Positions 1-11,784 of a DNA stretch of 64,000 bases are shown in pieces. Every line of letters begins with the position of its first letter. Position 1 is the first letter of the stretch. The DNA comes from Brachypodium distachyon. Lineage: Eukaryota; Streptophyta; Magnoliopsida; Poales; Poaceae. The position numbers and the translations under genes were made by a program. The notes beneath the pieces are model-generated. The model was not told the origin of the DNA and made no database searches. It saw only the letters and a program-made list of their open reading frames with translations. The stretch covers positions 44,729,237 through 44,793,236 of the forward strand of contig NC_016133.3 of the NCBI RefSeq assembly GCF_000005505.3, given 5' to 3'.

Positions 1-644
1 TAAAGAGAACATTCTTTTGCTCAGAAGGGCCTGGCAACATGTTGGTAGCAGTGGGCACTTAACTACTTATGCACACCAACTTCGAAGGCTCGTGCTCTAG
101 TATCAGCATCTTAAGGACCATCAGTTGTGTAGAGATTTTAATATTTGGTTGACAAAGAATGAACACTTGTGAAGACATGGTTCCATTCTGCTTTCCCCAA
201 ATTGATAGAAGATAGAGTCCTGAATTATTATTTTTTGTCACGATGCTAAGAGAACTACCATATCCATTTTAATGCAACCAAATGTCTGTATAGTTTTGAA
301 TCTATAAGAAAGCTAAAAAACATGCAATTATTAGATCTGCCACATGAGCTGCACAAAGGTGCAAAAAAAATTTAGTCACTTATCATCTAATGGGCCAAAG
401 GGTCACCTTAGTTTACCTATTCATTTTGAAAATATTGATGCAATAGGGTGTTGTCATGTTGAAACGCAATTATCTGACATGAAATTTGTCGTTCATGTAG
501 CCATATTTAAGACGCCGACTTACTGTGTTACCTTTTTGTACCATTCTTCTATACAGTTAATTGTATTTTGTGCAGTTGAACTCATCTTGTTGAGCGAACT
601 GCAGTCAGAATCTTACAATGCTGATTTTCTTTGAATGAACCTAG
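1..644. other. Intron of the phosphatase gene (no exon seen)
   Basis: This AT-rich stretch ends in a splice acceptor (AG at 643-644) directly before the first visible exon of the 5-phosphatase gene. None of its short open frames resembles a protein, so I read it as intron. The upstream WD40 exons should lie before the window. Confidence 0.6.
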
Positions 645-3600
645 GTGATTTGTGGTCTGGATCTGAAGGGGGAATAATCAAAGTATGGTATGGAGAAGCA
701 ATTGATAAGTCTCTTGCTTTACAGAGAGAAGAGAAGTGTAAGACCTCCTTATTAGTTGAAAGATCATTCATTGACCTTTGGACCATGGTCAGCGATGGAG
801 GGGCCTGTCCCTTGCCTGCTGTTGATGTAAAACTTCTATTGTCTGACAATTCTAGATCAAAAGTATGGAGTGCTGGTTACCTCTCATTTGCACTCTGGTA
901 CATTTCGTGTGTCCATTTATCTGTTAATGTTGCTTTCGGCTGACTATCCAGCTGTCCATATACTTGTGCTTACTCTTATCTCTTTTTCCACATAGGGATT
1001 CTCGCACTAAGGAGCTCCTGAAAGTGGTAAATGTGGATGGCCAAGTTGATACACGTTTCGATGTCTTATCTGCTCAGAGTCAATATGGCTATGAAACGAA
1101 ACAAAACCTTTTCTCATCTCCAAGGAAAGAGAAAGCTCGCAGTCCTGTTAATTTTTTCCAGAGATCACGAAATGCTTTGATGGGAGCAGCTGATGCAGTT
1201 CGTCGAGTTGCTGCTAAAGCGGGATTTGGAGATGATACTCGACGAATAGAAGCGTTAGCAATGTCAACGGATGGGATGATCTGGGCAGGATCTGCAAATG
1301 GCTCTCTTGCTCAATGGGATGGTAGCGGTAATCGTTTGCAAGAGTTCCAGCATCATTTATCTTCTGTTCAAAGTATTTTGAACTTTGGAACAAGATTGTG
1401 GGTGGGGTACATGGATGGCAACATCCAGCTCTTGGACCTGGATGGCAACTTGCTGGGAGGATGGATTGCACATAGCAGTCCAATTCTGTGTATGGCCATT
1501 GGAAGTTCATATATCTTCACATTGGCTGGTCATGGGGGAATCCGTGGATGGAATTTGTCATCTCCAGGGCCTACCGACAGCATTTTGTGTTCTGAATTGG
1601 TTGAGAGAGAAACATCATACAAAAACTTAGAATATATGAAAGTGTTAGTGTGTTCTTGGAATGTTGGGCAAGAAAAAGCATCTCATGAGTCACTAAGAGC
1701 TTGGTTGAAACTCCCAACAGCAGAGGTTGGGGTACTAGTAGTTGGATTGCAAGAGGTAGAGATGGGTGCTGGCTTTCTTGCAATGTCCGCAGCTAAAGAG
1801 ACGGTAAGAATGATGGGTTCATTTTTTTCTCACTTATTACATCACTGTTGTTGCGCATAATCATCTGCTCTCATGATATATGATGCTAACTTTTTAGGGC
1901 CAGACCAAATTCTAGAAACTTGTAAGAACTGGACGGACGACATTTTGTGGTTGGCTGATTAGTTGGAGTTTTCTGTGGCTATGAATGTGTTGCCTCATTG
2001 TGCAATCTCCTGAGCTTGAATATAGATTTACCCACAATCATGTTTAACAAGCTGCTATTCTATATAAAATTGGCTTATTTTTTACTAGAATTATATAAAT
2101 GCCCTGTACTGCAAGGCCACTGCAAAGACATGGTTTGTTAAAATATTCGAGAATGTTGATAAACATAAATATTTCTTAAAAATGTGATATGCTGTTTTTT
2201 CTAGTTTTAATCCTGATATAATTTCTGCTGGCTTTAGGTAGGTCTTGAGGGAAGCCCAAATGGTGAGTGGTGGTTAGATGCAATCGGGCAGATCTTGAAA
2301 GGCCACTCTTTTGAGCGTGTTGGTTCAAGGCAGATGGCTGGGTTACTTACTGGTGTATGGTAATCTGTTTAGGACTAATTTTTTGCTGTAGCTTTATCCT
2401 CATTTTTTGGTATAAATTATTGAGTTTCTTGTTTCGCCAGGGTTAGAGCAAATCTTAAGCAGTTCATTGGTGATATTGAAAATGCAACCGTAGCATGTGG
2501 ACTAGGGCGAGCTATTGGCAACAAGGTACTTTTGTTGTTTCACTGATATATTGTTTCTTATTCATATTAGATAGCATGTTCATCTTGTTTATGAGTTATG
2601 CAAATGCAATCTGGTTTTATTTCAGCTAAACATTCAAAGCACCAGATTCGTTGGCCATTTATTTTAAAGTGTGTTTGATTTAAGGCAAATGTTCTTTGCT
2701 GGCTGCTTTATATGCCCCAACTCCTGTCTTCTGCAAGTGCAGTACTTTGTTGTAGAGATTACTCTAGCTTTGAATTATTGTGCCCCAAAGCCACGTTGAA
2801 CCTGCTCAACAGGATCATGTAGAGGTCCGTAATGAAAGCTTCTTCTTGAATCGTTGATGAAGAGTAAGGTGCCACCGTAAAGGCAGCTGCAAGTCACCAG
2901 CTTGCCGTTCACCATCGGCACGCTTAACCCTTTGTCGGGAACAACTTGGTGTCAATGCGCCATGCCACCTCCTCAATTACGAAGTTATGTCTCGATCCCT
3001 AGTCCACAAGCACCACCAGCTTGGCCGCCCCCGATGTGGATTCGGACTTGCATCATCTTGGAAATGTGCATGCCAGTTAGCACATTCATTTAGATCTTTG
3101 GCACCTCTTCACTGTCCTCCTGGTCAATCTGCATTATTAGTCGTGGAGTTGCAGTAATAGTCATTTTACTTGGTCGCGTGGTCACTTTAGTCCCTATACT
3201 CAAGAATTGCAGGTTCTAACCATTGTACTTGTCCAATGATCTCACTTTAGTCCCTGATGATGCCAACACACGATTTCAACGCCACGCGGATGATCAACCA
3301 GCCAAAGTGGACGAAGAGAGGGTGCGGGAGGGCTCCCATCTGTTCCGCTATGCATAATCTGCCCTTCATTTTACCATCTGTTTTTATCAAATAACACCCC
3401 AGGCTGAACCCTTTGAATGATATGAAGCCTAGAAAAAATTCCCCACCCCTCCAAATCCCTAATTTTTGCGATCCCCTTTCACATTGCATTTGGAGTGAGA
3501 TAAATAAAGATGGTGAACTGACCGTATTGGGACGGCTGGTCGTCTTTTGGTTGTCGGGTTGGAGCCATTGCGCGAGCAACTTCGTGGCCAGCGGCGTCGC

Positions 3601-6600
3601 GACCCACAGCGTCTCTGGCAGCTGATCGCCGACAATGACGACAACCACCTCGACATCGCCTTCTGTCGCCTTTCCTTCTCTACTCTGCCTCGGAGATATC
3701 GCTTTGATGAAGGACAGGGCAAAGGGGGGCACGGAGTATGTGAGTGTGGAAAAAGGGAAGGAGGGGGTAAGTAAAAAATGTTCACCTTCCCGTGCCTCTC
3801 TTCGTCAGCGCTGGTAAGTTGACTGCCCACGTGGCGTTGAAATCGTGTGCTAGCATGATTACGGAGTAAAGTGAGCTCATTAGACAAGTATGATGATTAG
3901 AAGCTGGAATTCTCGAGTATAGTGACCACACGTCCAAGTAAAGGGACTTATATTGCATTTTACTCTTAGTTGTGCCCCCCTTGGGCAGCGGTTGTGGTTT
4001 CTGCCACCTCCTGGTGCAACATCAAATTACCCAACTTGGAAGCAGGGTCCCTTTCGGTGACTGTTACTGACCACACATGATAAAGCACGTACCACCTCAT
4101 ATCTATATAACCTATAAAGTTGATCCCCACTAACTGCAATTAATGTTTGCAAACTTGACATGCAAAGTGTCCACATCATCATCCACATCATGCACATCAT
4201 GGGCATTGAAAGGCTCCACATCACCATCCACATCATGTGTTTGTACATTAGGAATCCATTTTGGTGGTCCATTCGAATTTAATATTTTGATACCTAAGTT
4301 TTTTCATCTTCACGTTGCATATAAATATTTTACCAAACACACATATTTTCATGATATGTATGCCATTTTTTCTAAGATCTACAAATATTCAGGTTGACGA
4401 AACTTCACTTTTCGGTTTTTTCGAAATTGTTAATGTTCATGCACATCAAAATTAAACCTATTGTTTTGTTGCATAGATGCTATGAATGATAAAATCGTTT
4501 TGTCCTACAATATTCATATTTATTTTACATTAAATCATATTATTATCATTTGTTTCTAAAATCATATTCAGACGTGCACATAGAATTTTCCGCGGCAACG
4601 CGCGGGGAATCACCTAGTTATAATAATAGATGAGGCGGCCCTTGTAACAAACAGAATCCATCTGTACTTCTAACAGATGGAATTACTACAGATATAATTG
4701 TAAGATATCTGATGTAAACTAGAGTGCAATCCAGTTATATCTGAAGCAAGCAAAGCTACTGCCGTGTTGCCGAATGCCGACGTATCCCACCTCGACCTGG
4801 CTGTGCAAATCGCCCATGTCTCCTGGTTGGACATGGTTGCGTTGGTGCATCTGTTATGTGGTGCTGAACATGGCACAATTCTGCTTAAGTATTCATGTAA
4901 TTTAGTTTTGGGGGAATGTAGACTTTAGAAGCAGTACTGTGGATGGATTTTGTTTCAGCTTAGTTTACAGTATTTTTAATGTATTGCATTATCTCAGGGA
5001 GCAGTGGGATTGAGGATGAGAATACATGATAGAAGCATTTGCTTTATAAATTGTCATTTTGCTGCTCATGCGGAAGCTGTGATCCGACGGAATGAAGACT
5101 TTGACCATGTCTTTAGAACAATGACCTTTGCTACCCATTCAAATGGATTATTGACAACAACAGGTATTGTTCAATCTTATCCCATTAATGTTCCCATGTC
5201 TTAATAGCATTCAAATTTGTATGTCTGTCCAGTTTTGCTAATCAGAATCAAGAGTCGTGTGAATAAATGTAAAACTTCTTAATCTTACACACTATTACTC
5301 AACTTGTTTTGATGGTGCAGTTTCTAGTTCTGCTGGTCAGCTTCTTCGAGCAAATGTATGCTACTGGCTCATCTTCATTTTATTTTTGCAGTGGATATTT
5401 CTAGATCCATATTCTGAGATTGTTGATATACTAAAAATCTTGTTATTTAGGGATCAAGAATGCCAGAGTTGTCAGATACGGACATGGTTGTCTTTCTTGG
5501 TGACTTTAATTACCGTCTGCATGATATTTGCTATGATATGGCGATGGGCTTGGTTTCCCGGAGACACTTTGACTGTCTGAGGGAGAATGACCAGTTGCGA
5601 GCAGAAATGAGATCTGGGAGAGTCTTCCAGGGATTTCGTGAAGGAGATTTCAAATTCCCACCTACTTACAAATTTGAGAAACAAACAGCTGGCTTATCAG
5701 GTATACTGGTATAGTGACCCTGATGGATTAGTTACATTAGTGTATACTGACCACTGTAACCATTTTCCTTATGGTGCCATAGTGATCCTTATGAGTTGCT
5801 AGTATTACTGAACTCCTGATTCCTACAACAGTTGTTTGAAGAACCTTCTTTTTTATTTGACATGTAGGCTATGACTCTAGTGAGAAGAGACGCATTCCTG
5901 CTTGGTGTGACAGAATTCTATACCGTGATAGCCGAGCTAGTTCGGGAACCGAGTGTTCTTTGGATTGTCCGGTGGTGTGTTCAATATCACTGTAAGTTAT
6001 TTGTTGTTTGATTACCTCATGAGATATACAATATTAATAAAAATCTTGTGGCACTTAAATATTTTATATTTTCAGGTACGACTCTTGCATGGAAGCTACA
6101 GACAGTGATCACAAACCTGTAAAATGCTTGTTCAATTTGGATGTTGCACATATTGACAAACAGACAATGAGGCAAGAATATGGGGAGATAATGTGTTCAA
6201 ATAAGAAAGTGTTGCACTTGCTTCAGGGGCGAGAAGCATTACTGGAAGCAAATATCAGCACTAATGACATCGTTCTTCAAGATCAAAGCCCTTCTGTTTT
6301 GAAACTGCAAAAGACACAGCATTCTACAAAAGACACAGCATGTTTTGAGATTATTGGCCAATCACGGAATTCTTCTGGTACACATGTTACTGGTTTCCCT
6401 ACTTGGCTAAAGGTGGGTTAATGCTTTGTCCGACTCCCCATATGTTATTCATTTCATTTTGAACAGTTTTATAAACTTTGTATAAACGATCTCCTCAGAT
6501 CTTGGTAGACATATAACTGTAGAGAAGTGATAATTTGCCTCAGCACTGAAAGAAACATGTCTCCAACACAGGTATCCCCGGCAGTTGGTGTAATTTGCCC

Positions 6601-6799
6601 TGGACAAACGGTAGAGGTAATTTTGCAGCATGGAGGCCTGCGTGGAGCCTCAGGGAATAGTTTTTCTGAAGCTAACCAAGAAAAGGCAGCAACGTTATCG
6701 GTGAAAATAACTGGACCATATTCCACAGTTGCCAAAGTGTACGAAATACGTGTACGGCACCAGAATTGCAGGAGCACATTTCCTTCCAAGGAGTTATAA
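645..6799 (+). CDS. Type II inositol polyphosphate 5-phosphatase with WD40 repeats (FRA3-like), 5' partial
   Basis: Plant 5PTases of this type remove the 5-phosphate from phosphoinositides and inositol polyphosphates. FRA3 acts in secondary-wall and actin organisation. Ten exons join in frame: 645-897, 996-1803, 2238-2359, 2441-2525, 4998-5163, 5321-5355, 5451-5700, 5868-5991, 6076-6412 and 6572-6799. They give 802 visible residues plus stop, and all introns are GT-AG. The N-terminal part is the end of a WD40 propeller ([43 protein letters not shown]). The catalytic domain starts at [11 protein letters not shown] and holds [37 protein letters not shown] and [10 protein letters not shown], covering both catalytic motifs. 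A C-terminal Ig/MSP-like tail follows. The first exon starts in mid-codon, so upstream exons are missing. Intron 2526-4997 is swollen by transposons but its splice sites are intact. The family call is secure; the exact orthologue is inferred. Confidence 0.95.
2790..3110 (-). pseudogene. Decayed Ty3/gypsy-type retroviral-like protease fragment
   Basis: The minus strand inside the phosphatase intron reads like the aspartic protease of plant Ty3/gypsy polyproteins: IHIGG, then [25 protein letters not shown] and NGKLVTC. The expected LVDSGS active site reads LVD-stop-GS because the serine codon is TAG, and a second stop follows KG. No LTRs or reverse transcriptase are visible nearby, so this is a short dead remnant. 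The edges are approximate. Confidence 0.7.
3143..3962. mobile_element. Non-autonomous long-TIR DNA transposon (MULE-like) in phosphatase intron
   Basis: About 3143-3290 and 3826-3960 are imperfect inverted repeats of roughly 130-145 bp. Both contain TTTACTTGG, CGTGTGGTCACT/CGCGTGGTCACT and CACACGATTTCAACGCCACG. The middle is GC-rich and has no recognisable protein. Long TIRs around a noncoding core fit a Mutator-like element. I could not find a clean 9-bp TSD, so the outer edges are uncertain by 10-20 bp. Confidence 0.65.
4102..4617 (+). mobile_element. Short non-autonomous Helitron
   Basis: The 3' end has the Helitron signature: a GC-rich hairpin (CCGCGgcaaCGCGCGG at about 4590-4605), a short spacer, then CTAG at 4614-4617 followed by a host T. 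The 5' end is TCTATATAACC at 4102, preceded by a host A, as expected for insertion between A and T without a TSD. The interior carries CACATCATCCACATCA-like satellite runs and no coding sequence, so the element needs a helicase in trans. Confidence 0.75.
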
Positions 6800-7182
6800 C
6801 TTTGGTGATCGATTCTTTTTATTGAGTGTGATTGACTTGTGTGGTTAGTTTTTAGGTTGATCAAAGTGTGCATAAAAAATGTGTATTGTACATGCAAATA
6901 TCCTTCCTTGTGCTTTTTTAGTACTGGAGAAAGAACCGAGGCTTTGTACTATCTCAACGTTCCGATGTTTTTTAGAGAGAATTAGTGAAATCATGTACAA
7001 CACACATCAGCTCAGTTTTTACCATGGGTTGTGACGTGCTTTGTAAAACTGCATGTTTACGTGATGGCAGATAAATGTCTATCCTTAATTTTGATTCTAA
7101 AGTTGGAGACATGCGTGATAATGTTTTTCCTTAATTTTGATTCTAAGGTTGGAGACAGCGTGTGTGTTGTGCTCTGTTTTTA
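6800..7182. other. 3' flank of phosphatase gene
   Basis: This is AT-rich 3' UTR and intergenic sequence with no gene. A short imperfect tandem repeat, CCTTAATTTTGATTCTAA(A/G)G, occurs at about 7082-7101 and again at about 7130-7149. Confidence 0.5.
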
Positions 7183-8098
7183 GAATGAATTTCATTTTTG
7201 ACCTCCAAGTTTCATTTTTTTTTCGACTTTTCATTTTTTTATTCCATTTGATGACCGTTCTGGCACTAATTACCCCATTAAGCTTTTGATCCGAATCCCC
7301 ATCTTAGTCTTTACATGGCTATGCCTATCTCAACTCATCTTATTCGGAAAGAGTTGAAACTCCGAAGAAAACAGTACCACACATGTGTGACATGCATGCT
7401 CGGAATGGGAAGGATCGAGAAACACCTACATGCGCTTCTATTCGTGATTTGGAGAGAAAAGAGAATGCCTTGTTTTGTCTGCTCCCAAAATCAGTGGGCG
7501 AGCCAGCGAGCTGCCCTATCTCTGTAGGAAGAGAACTGGTGGCGACTGGTGAGGGTGCGAGCTGATCAATCCGGCGACACTTTGTTTATCACAGCAGGTT
7601 TAATTAGCCATTTCATTTCATATACTCCGTATTGGTTTCTTCATTTATTTGCGGTACGTGGAGTCGTGGAGTATCTTCAGAACCTGGCACAGCAGTGCTA
7701 CATCCACAAAGATCTTAAGTCAGCAAATATTCTACTTGACGATGATTTCCGAGCAAAAGTGTCCGACTTTGGGCCCCTTAAACCTGCACCGGACAGGAAA
7801 TTCTCTGTGCCAACCGGACTCGCTGTGGCTTGCGTCCGTACAGGCACCATCGCCGCCGGGGAAGGTCCTCGAGGACACAGTGCTCACAGTGGAAGCTGCT
7901 GCACGTTGAGCAAGCAGAAGACGGTGAGGATGGTGAGGATTCACAGGGTGCCAGAACGGAGGGAATTTGAGCCAAAGCTTAAATGGGTCATCAGTGGCAT
8001 AACTTTTGCTAAATGAGGTCAAAAGACAGAAATTCCACTAAATTGGATCGACACTGTCAAAAAAAATGAAACTTGGGGATCAAAAATGAAATTCACTC
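7183..8098. mobile_element. Pack-MULE carrying a receptor-kinase fragment
   Basis: Inverted ends read GAATGAATTTCATTTTTGAC (from 7183) and, in reverse complement, GAGTGAATTTCATTTTTGAT (from 8098). The similarity continues through the adjoining poly-T stretch and more weakly beyond it. Flanking 9-mers CTGTTTTTA (7174-7182) and TTGTTTTTA (8099-8107) match at 8 of 9 positions, as expected for a Mutator-type TSD. The cargo is unrelated to transposase and includes a kinase piece. No MURA-like gene is present, so the element is non-autonomous. Confidence 0.75.
7654..7827 (+). pseudogene. Captured fragment of a TMK-like receptor kinase domain
   Basis: The frame reads GVVEYLQNLAQQCYIHKDLK, then SANILLDDDFRAKVSDFG, then SVPTGLA. 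This is the catalytic-loop to activation-loop section of a plant leucine-rich-repeat receptor kinase, closest in style to TMK1-type kinases. HRD is changed to HKD. The ATP-binding lobe and the C-lobe after the activation segment are missing. It lies inside the 7183-8098 element, so it is a transduplicated exon piece and not a working kinase. Confidence 0.75.
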
Positions 8099-8250
8099 TT
8101 GTTTTTAAGAAGGGTATGTATACAACTGGCACATGCTTTCATATGTTAGCAGACAGCATAGGCAATTCAAAGGCGCACATGGCTATGGTTTACCAAAGGA
8201 CTAACAAAATCAGGGTGAAATGACAGAAAATAAGTCAGTTGTGTGTTGTA

Positions 8251-8328
8251 TAGTTAAATGCTCATGAATAAAACAAACAAGACTACTCGATATAATTAGA
8301 CCAGAAATCATCATTACATATTACTAGT
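8251..8328 (+). repeat. Direct repeat copy 1 (about 75 bp)
   Basis: This segment, from TTGTATAGTTAAATGCTCAT through ACCAGAAATCATCATTACAT, recurs with about 90% identity at 10752-10832 in the same orientation. The two copies bracket about 2.4 kb. No protein is encoded. It could mark the ends of an unrecognised insertion or a segmental duplication. Confidence 0.7.
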
Positions 8329-9892
8329 TAGGTACACACGCTTCGCCGCGCCATCGACAAAAACAGAAGTGATCAGACGGAAATTCTTCTCTTCCTCTCA
8401 TGAAATCCACTTCATATTTTGAAATCCATGGCCAACAAGCACACAGGTCAAAAGGGCGACACCTGGATTCCCCAAAACTTTCCTTTTTTTGAGTTTTTCC
8501 GCTTGAAGTCATCTTTGGGACTCTTCCCCGCGATCTTTAAAATCAGTCTTGGGGGACATATATCAGTAAACTCCGGATACTTCCAAACATAAGGAGTTTA
8601 TTTCCATGTACATTTAATCCTACTCCGTACACAATAAAGTGTAAAAAGCGACAATTAATGCATATCTATTGACATTTCAGATCTCAAACATGAGATTCTT
8701 TGAATATTAATCACAGATATTTCACCTTTTTAGATCATATAAAATTGCGATCACCAATTATTACTTTTCACTTGAAAAGCAAGCAATAAATTTGGTACTG
8801 TACGAATTCTTATTAGACTTTTCAAGTTGACCAAGATTACATTGTCTATATATTTTGTAGCTATGAATTCTGTATGTTTTGGATCCACGAACCAAGAGCA
8901 CAAAACAACCATATGAATCCAGATTTTCCATACATGGATGCATATTTTTCCAACAAAAATATATTATAAGCACACCGTCCGAAAGAAATTCAAAACACAA
9001 TATCTTGACATCAAAACAAAATGCAAACTTCAACTTGAAGAATTCAAAACACAAATTTCTTAACGGCACAGATTCTCTAACATTCGTCAAACATGACAAG
9101 TTAGCAACCAAGAGGAACGAAATGGTGGAAGATCACCAAGTGAAGAACCTGGCACTACCTACAAACAAGTTTGGCCCCAAAATTGACACATTCCTAGGTC
9201 TGGGTGTTCAACATGAGAGCTAAAAATTGGGAAAATTCACCAAGGTAAGCTGAAGTAAGGAGGAGACGGTGCTCCAAAAAGTTTCTAGTTGAACAGAAAT
9301 CCACATCAATCTGAACAAGCTAATCAATCTTATTGGCTTTAAAATGTAATTGGCTTATTTTGAACTGGTTAGAGTCTCCATACTAATCTGATCTACGATC
9401 TCTCCAACAAACAAGCTGTCAGTGGGGGGAGAACTCAAATTGATTGATTATTTGCCTCTACGTCTTACATGAAAAAAACAGTATTCCTGACTAAGCCAGT
9501 TCAAATATTTTCTGACATGTGCATAATGACCAAATCAAGTGAATATGAGATGATTAGACTACATAACTTAGCTAAGTTATTTAACTAATCACGGATGATT
9601 CTAGTATCCCTTCCTTTTGACGAAGAACAATTCCAGTAGTGCTTCATGTTTCGAAGTCTCCATGTTAATTCTGCCGTTATTATAACTGGCCTGCCGCTTA
9701 CTTACACCGACTGTTCGAACTCAAAAGCAAAAGCAGCAATCCATAAGTAAGAAAGCACTATACTCTTGTTCCAATTAATCTCCCCTCCTGGTCATAAATA
9801 CCACAGCCTCTCTAAATAGGTTATTCCCCTGCTGGTTCTAATCAAACGGCTCTCTCAGTTAAGTTCCTGCATCCTCGTCTGAGAGGCGAACT
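8329..9892. other. AT-rich intergenic stretch
   Basis: Neither strand shows a recognisable domain or convincing splice-linked exons. The longest open frame, 8879-9223 (+), is Lys/Asn-rich and looks like chance coding in AT-rich DNA. The stretch could be 3' UTR of a minus-strand transcript starting in the GC-rich block to its right, but nothing proves this. Confidence 0.4.
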
Positions 9893-10735
9893 CTAGCGCG
9901 AAAACATTATTTGGACAGACAAATCCCTACCAATTTGCCTCCCTGGAACCCCGAATTCAGATCCCACAAAGAACATAATCAGACCGCACGACATCGGCCC
10001 TCCCGACGGCCGCCTGCGCGCCGCTGCCCGCCCGCTCGCGCTGCAGGAGTCCGAGAGGCAGAGGAGGGGCCGGACGGAGTCGGGGGAACGCCCAGGAGGT
10101 CGCGGAGGCGCCAATCTCTGCGGAGGTGCGACGAATCGGCGACGGCTCGGACCAATAGAAGGCGGCGGCTGGTGGCAGTCCGGGGCACCGCAGAATTGAG
10201 GTGCCGGCGGCCTCGATTGACGCCGTATATGGGGTCGGGGAGGGTCTGGGGGAGTCGGGGTGGTCGCGCCAGAGGTCGCCGGTGGTCGGCGGCGGCGGAG
10301 GATGGCGGCGCACCGACGGGACGACGGGTCCGGCATGAACGTAATCGGCTTGAACGGAACCGGCGCTCCCCTGGATCAGCTCCCTCCGCGACCAAAGCTT
10401 GGTATACTTCGATTCATCGGAGAACTGGTTGCTGTTCATTAGTTCCGGGATGAGCTGTGTCCCACAAGCCAACAACTTCTTGAAGAATATATAGCAGCGT
10501 CCGAACACTCTAGAACAACGACCACCGCCTCCAATCCGGGCCAACGCACCAGCTCTGGAGCATTCCAAACAGCCAGCGCAACACCAGCCCAACACGCGCC
10601 GGCATGCATGAACTCCTCCCGACGTCACGCCGCTGACACCAGCCAAATGCACCAATCGCCGCAGCTCACCGTCGGCTCCCCAGGAAAAGAAACGCCTGCG
10701 TGGAGCGAGGAGGAGGCGAAGAAACCACCGGCCTT
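9893..10735 (-). other. GC-rich island, possible unrecognised first exon(s) on minus strand
   Basis: Base composition jumps from AT-rich to strongly GC-rich here, as in grass first exons and promoters. The minus strand is open from 10655 to 9957 (232 codons), including LIPELMNSNQFSDESKYTKL and many Pro/Arg/Ser codons after it. I recognise no family, and overlapping frames on both strands are also open, as GC-rich DNA often allows. It may be a lineage-specific exon, a captured fragment, or noncoding. Confidence 0.3.
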
Positions 10736-10751
10736 AGGATTCCTTAGGATT

Positions 10752-10832
10752 TGTATAGTTAAATGTTCATGAATAAAACAAATAAGACTACTCGATATAA
10801 ATTAGACCAGAAATCAGCGTTACATATTATTG
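10752..10832 (+). repeat. Direct repeat copy 2 (about 75 bp)
   Basis: This is the partner of 8251-8328, beginning TTGTATAGTTAAATGTTCAT. It differs at a few positions, including one extra A in CGATATAAATTAG. Confidence 0.7.
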
Positions 10833-11775
10833 ACAGTTCTTAGTAGTTTTATTCTAACTTTAGTACTCCATCCAACTCATATTACTTGTCTCAAATTTGC
10901 TCACATATAGTCCTATCACGGGTGTCACATTCATTTTGACCTATCCGGGAGACTCTATTTGATTAAGAGATCCATGCGATGCAGAATCCGTCACTAAAGC
11001 ACCGTATTGAGAAATAGATACCCAGCTGAGGAGTAGATGAGGGCAGTGAAATCAATCTAAAGAATGCCGTGGAAAAATGCTACTTGTTGAATATAAAAAA
11101 TATAGGATATCGAAAGGTGATGCGAGCGCTAGCTCATCTTAGAAGTGAGGCTAAAGATTTCTTTGAATTCGCGATCGATCCTATTTTGCTGGTGAGAAAG
11201 CAGAAAGGATTGGAAAAAGTACCAACTTCTTGTAATTCTGTATGCCAGCTCCTATCATATAAGAGGACGTTAAGCAGAGCCTGGGACTCTTATTTATGAT
11301 CTTGTTTAGGATTGGAAGAGCGGAACGTATCTATATATATATATAAAACGTACAGATACATGTAATATTTCGACAAAAAATATGGATAGAAGAGAATGAC
11401 AATAATCATCGTCATCTCGATCTTTTGTAATAAATTATTTACGGTAAGAGATAAATCTTTTTACAATAAAATACCAATCGCGGCCACCGATTGATTCTTT
11501 TATAGAAACAGAGATTATGGGATTAAAACATGGAGGAGCGCCCGTGTTCAGAGACGTCGTATCATGGTGATCTTGTTTCTGGACAGACTATCACGCCTAG
11601 GGATCCTGATTAAAATTACCTTGCTCACTGAAAGACAAAGACATGCCACCGTGATTTCTGTGAAGTCCAAGTTTTTCGGAGGAATAGGTTTTTTAATGAA
11701 GAAGTTTAGATTAGTTTTTTTTACAGGTGTGGAACTTTACACGGATATTGTAGCAAGGTAAAAGCAATGGAATGG
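10833..11775. other. Intergenic region, nothing recognised
   Basis: No gene, TIR pair or LTR was found. Some parts (about 11000-11300 and 11540-11700) have even composition that resembles plant organelle spacer DNA, so an old organellar insertion is possible. I cannot name a source gene. Confidence 0.35.
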
Positions 11776-11784
11776 TAAAATCAA

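Noticed and set aside
344..943. Open frames around 344-634 and the ATG at 635
   Set aside because: The first lies in intron sequence. The ATG at 635 precedes the splice acceptor at 643-644 and is not a true start.
8879..9223. 114-codon plus-strand frame
   Set aside because: Lys/Asn-rich chance frame in AT-rich DNA, with no domain and no supporting splice or promoter signals.
11050..11700. Possible organellar DNA insertion
   Set aside because: Composition is suggestive, but I cannot match any plastid or mitochondrial gene, so I do not call it as a feature.
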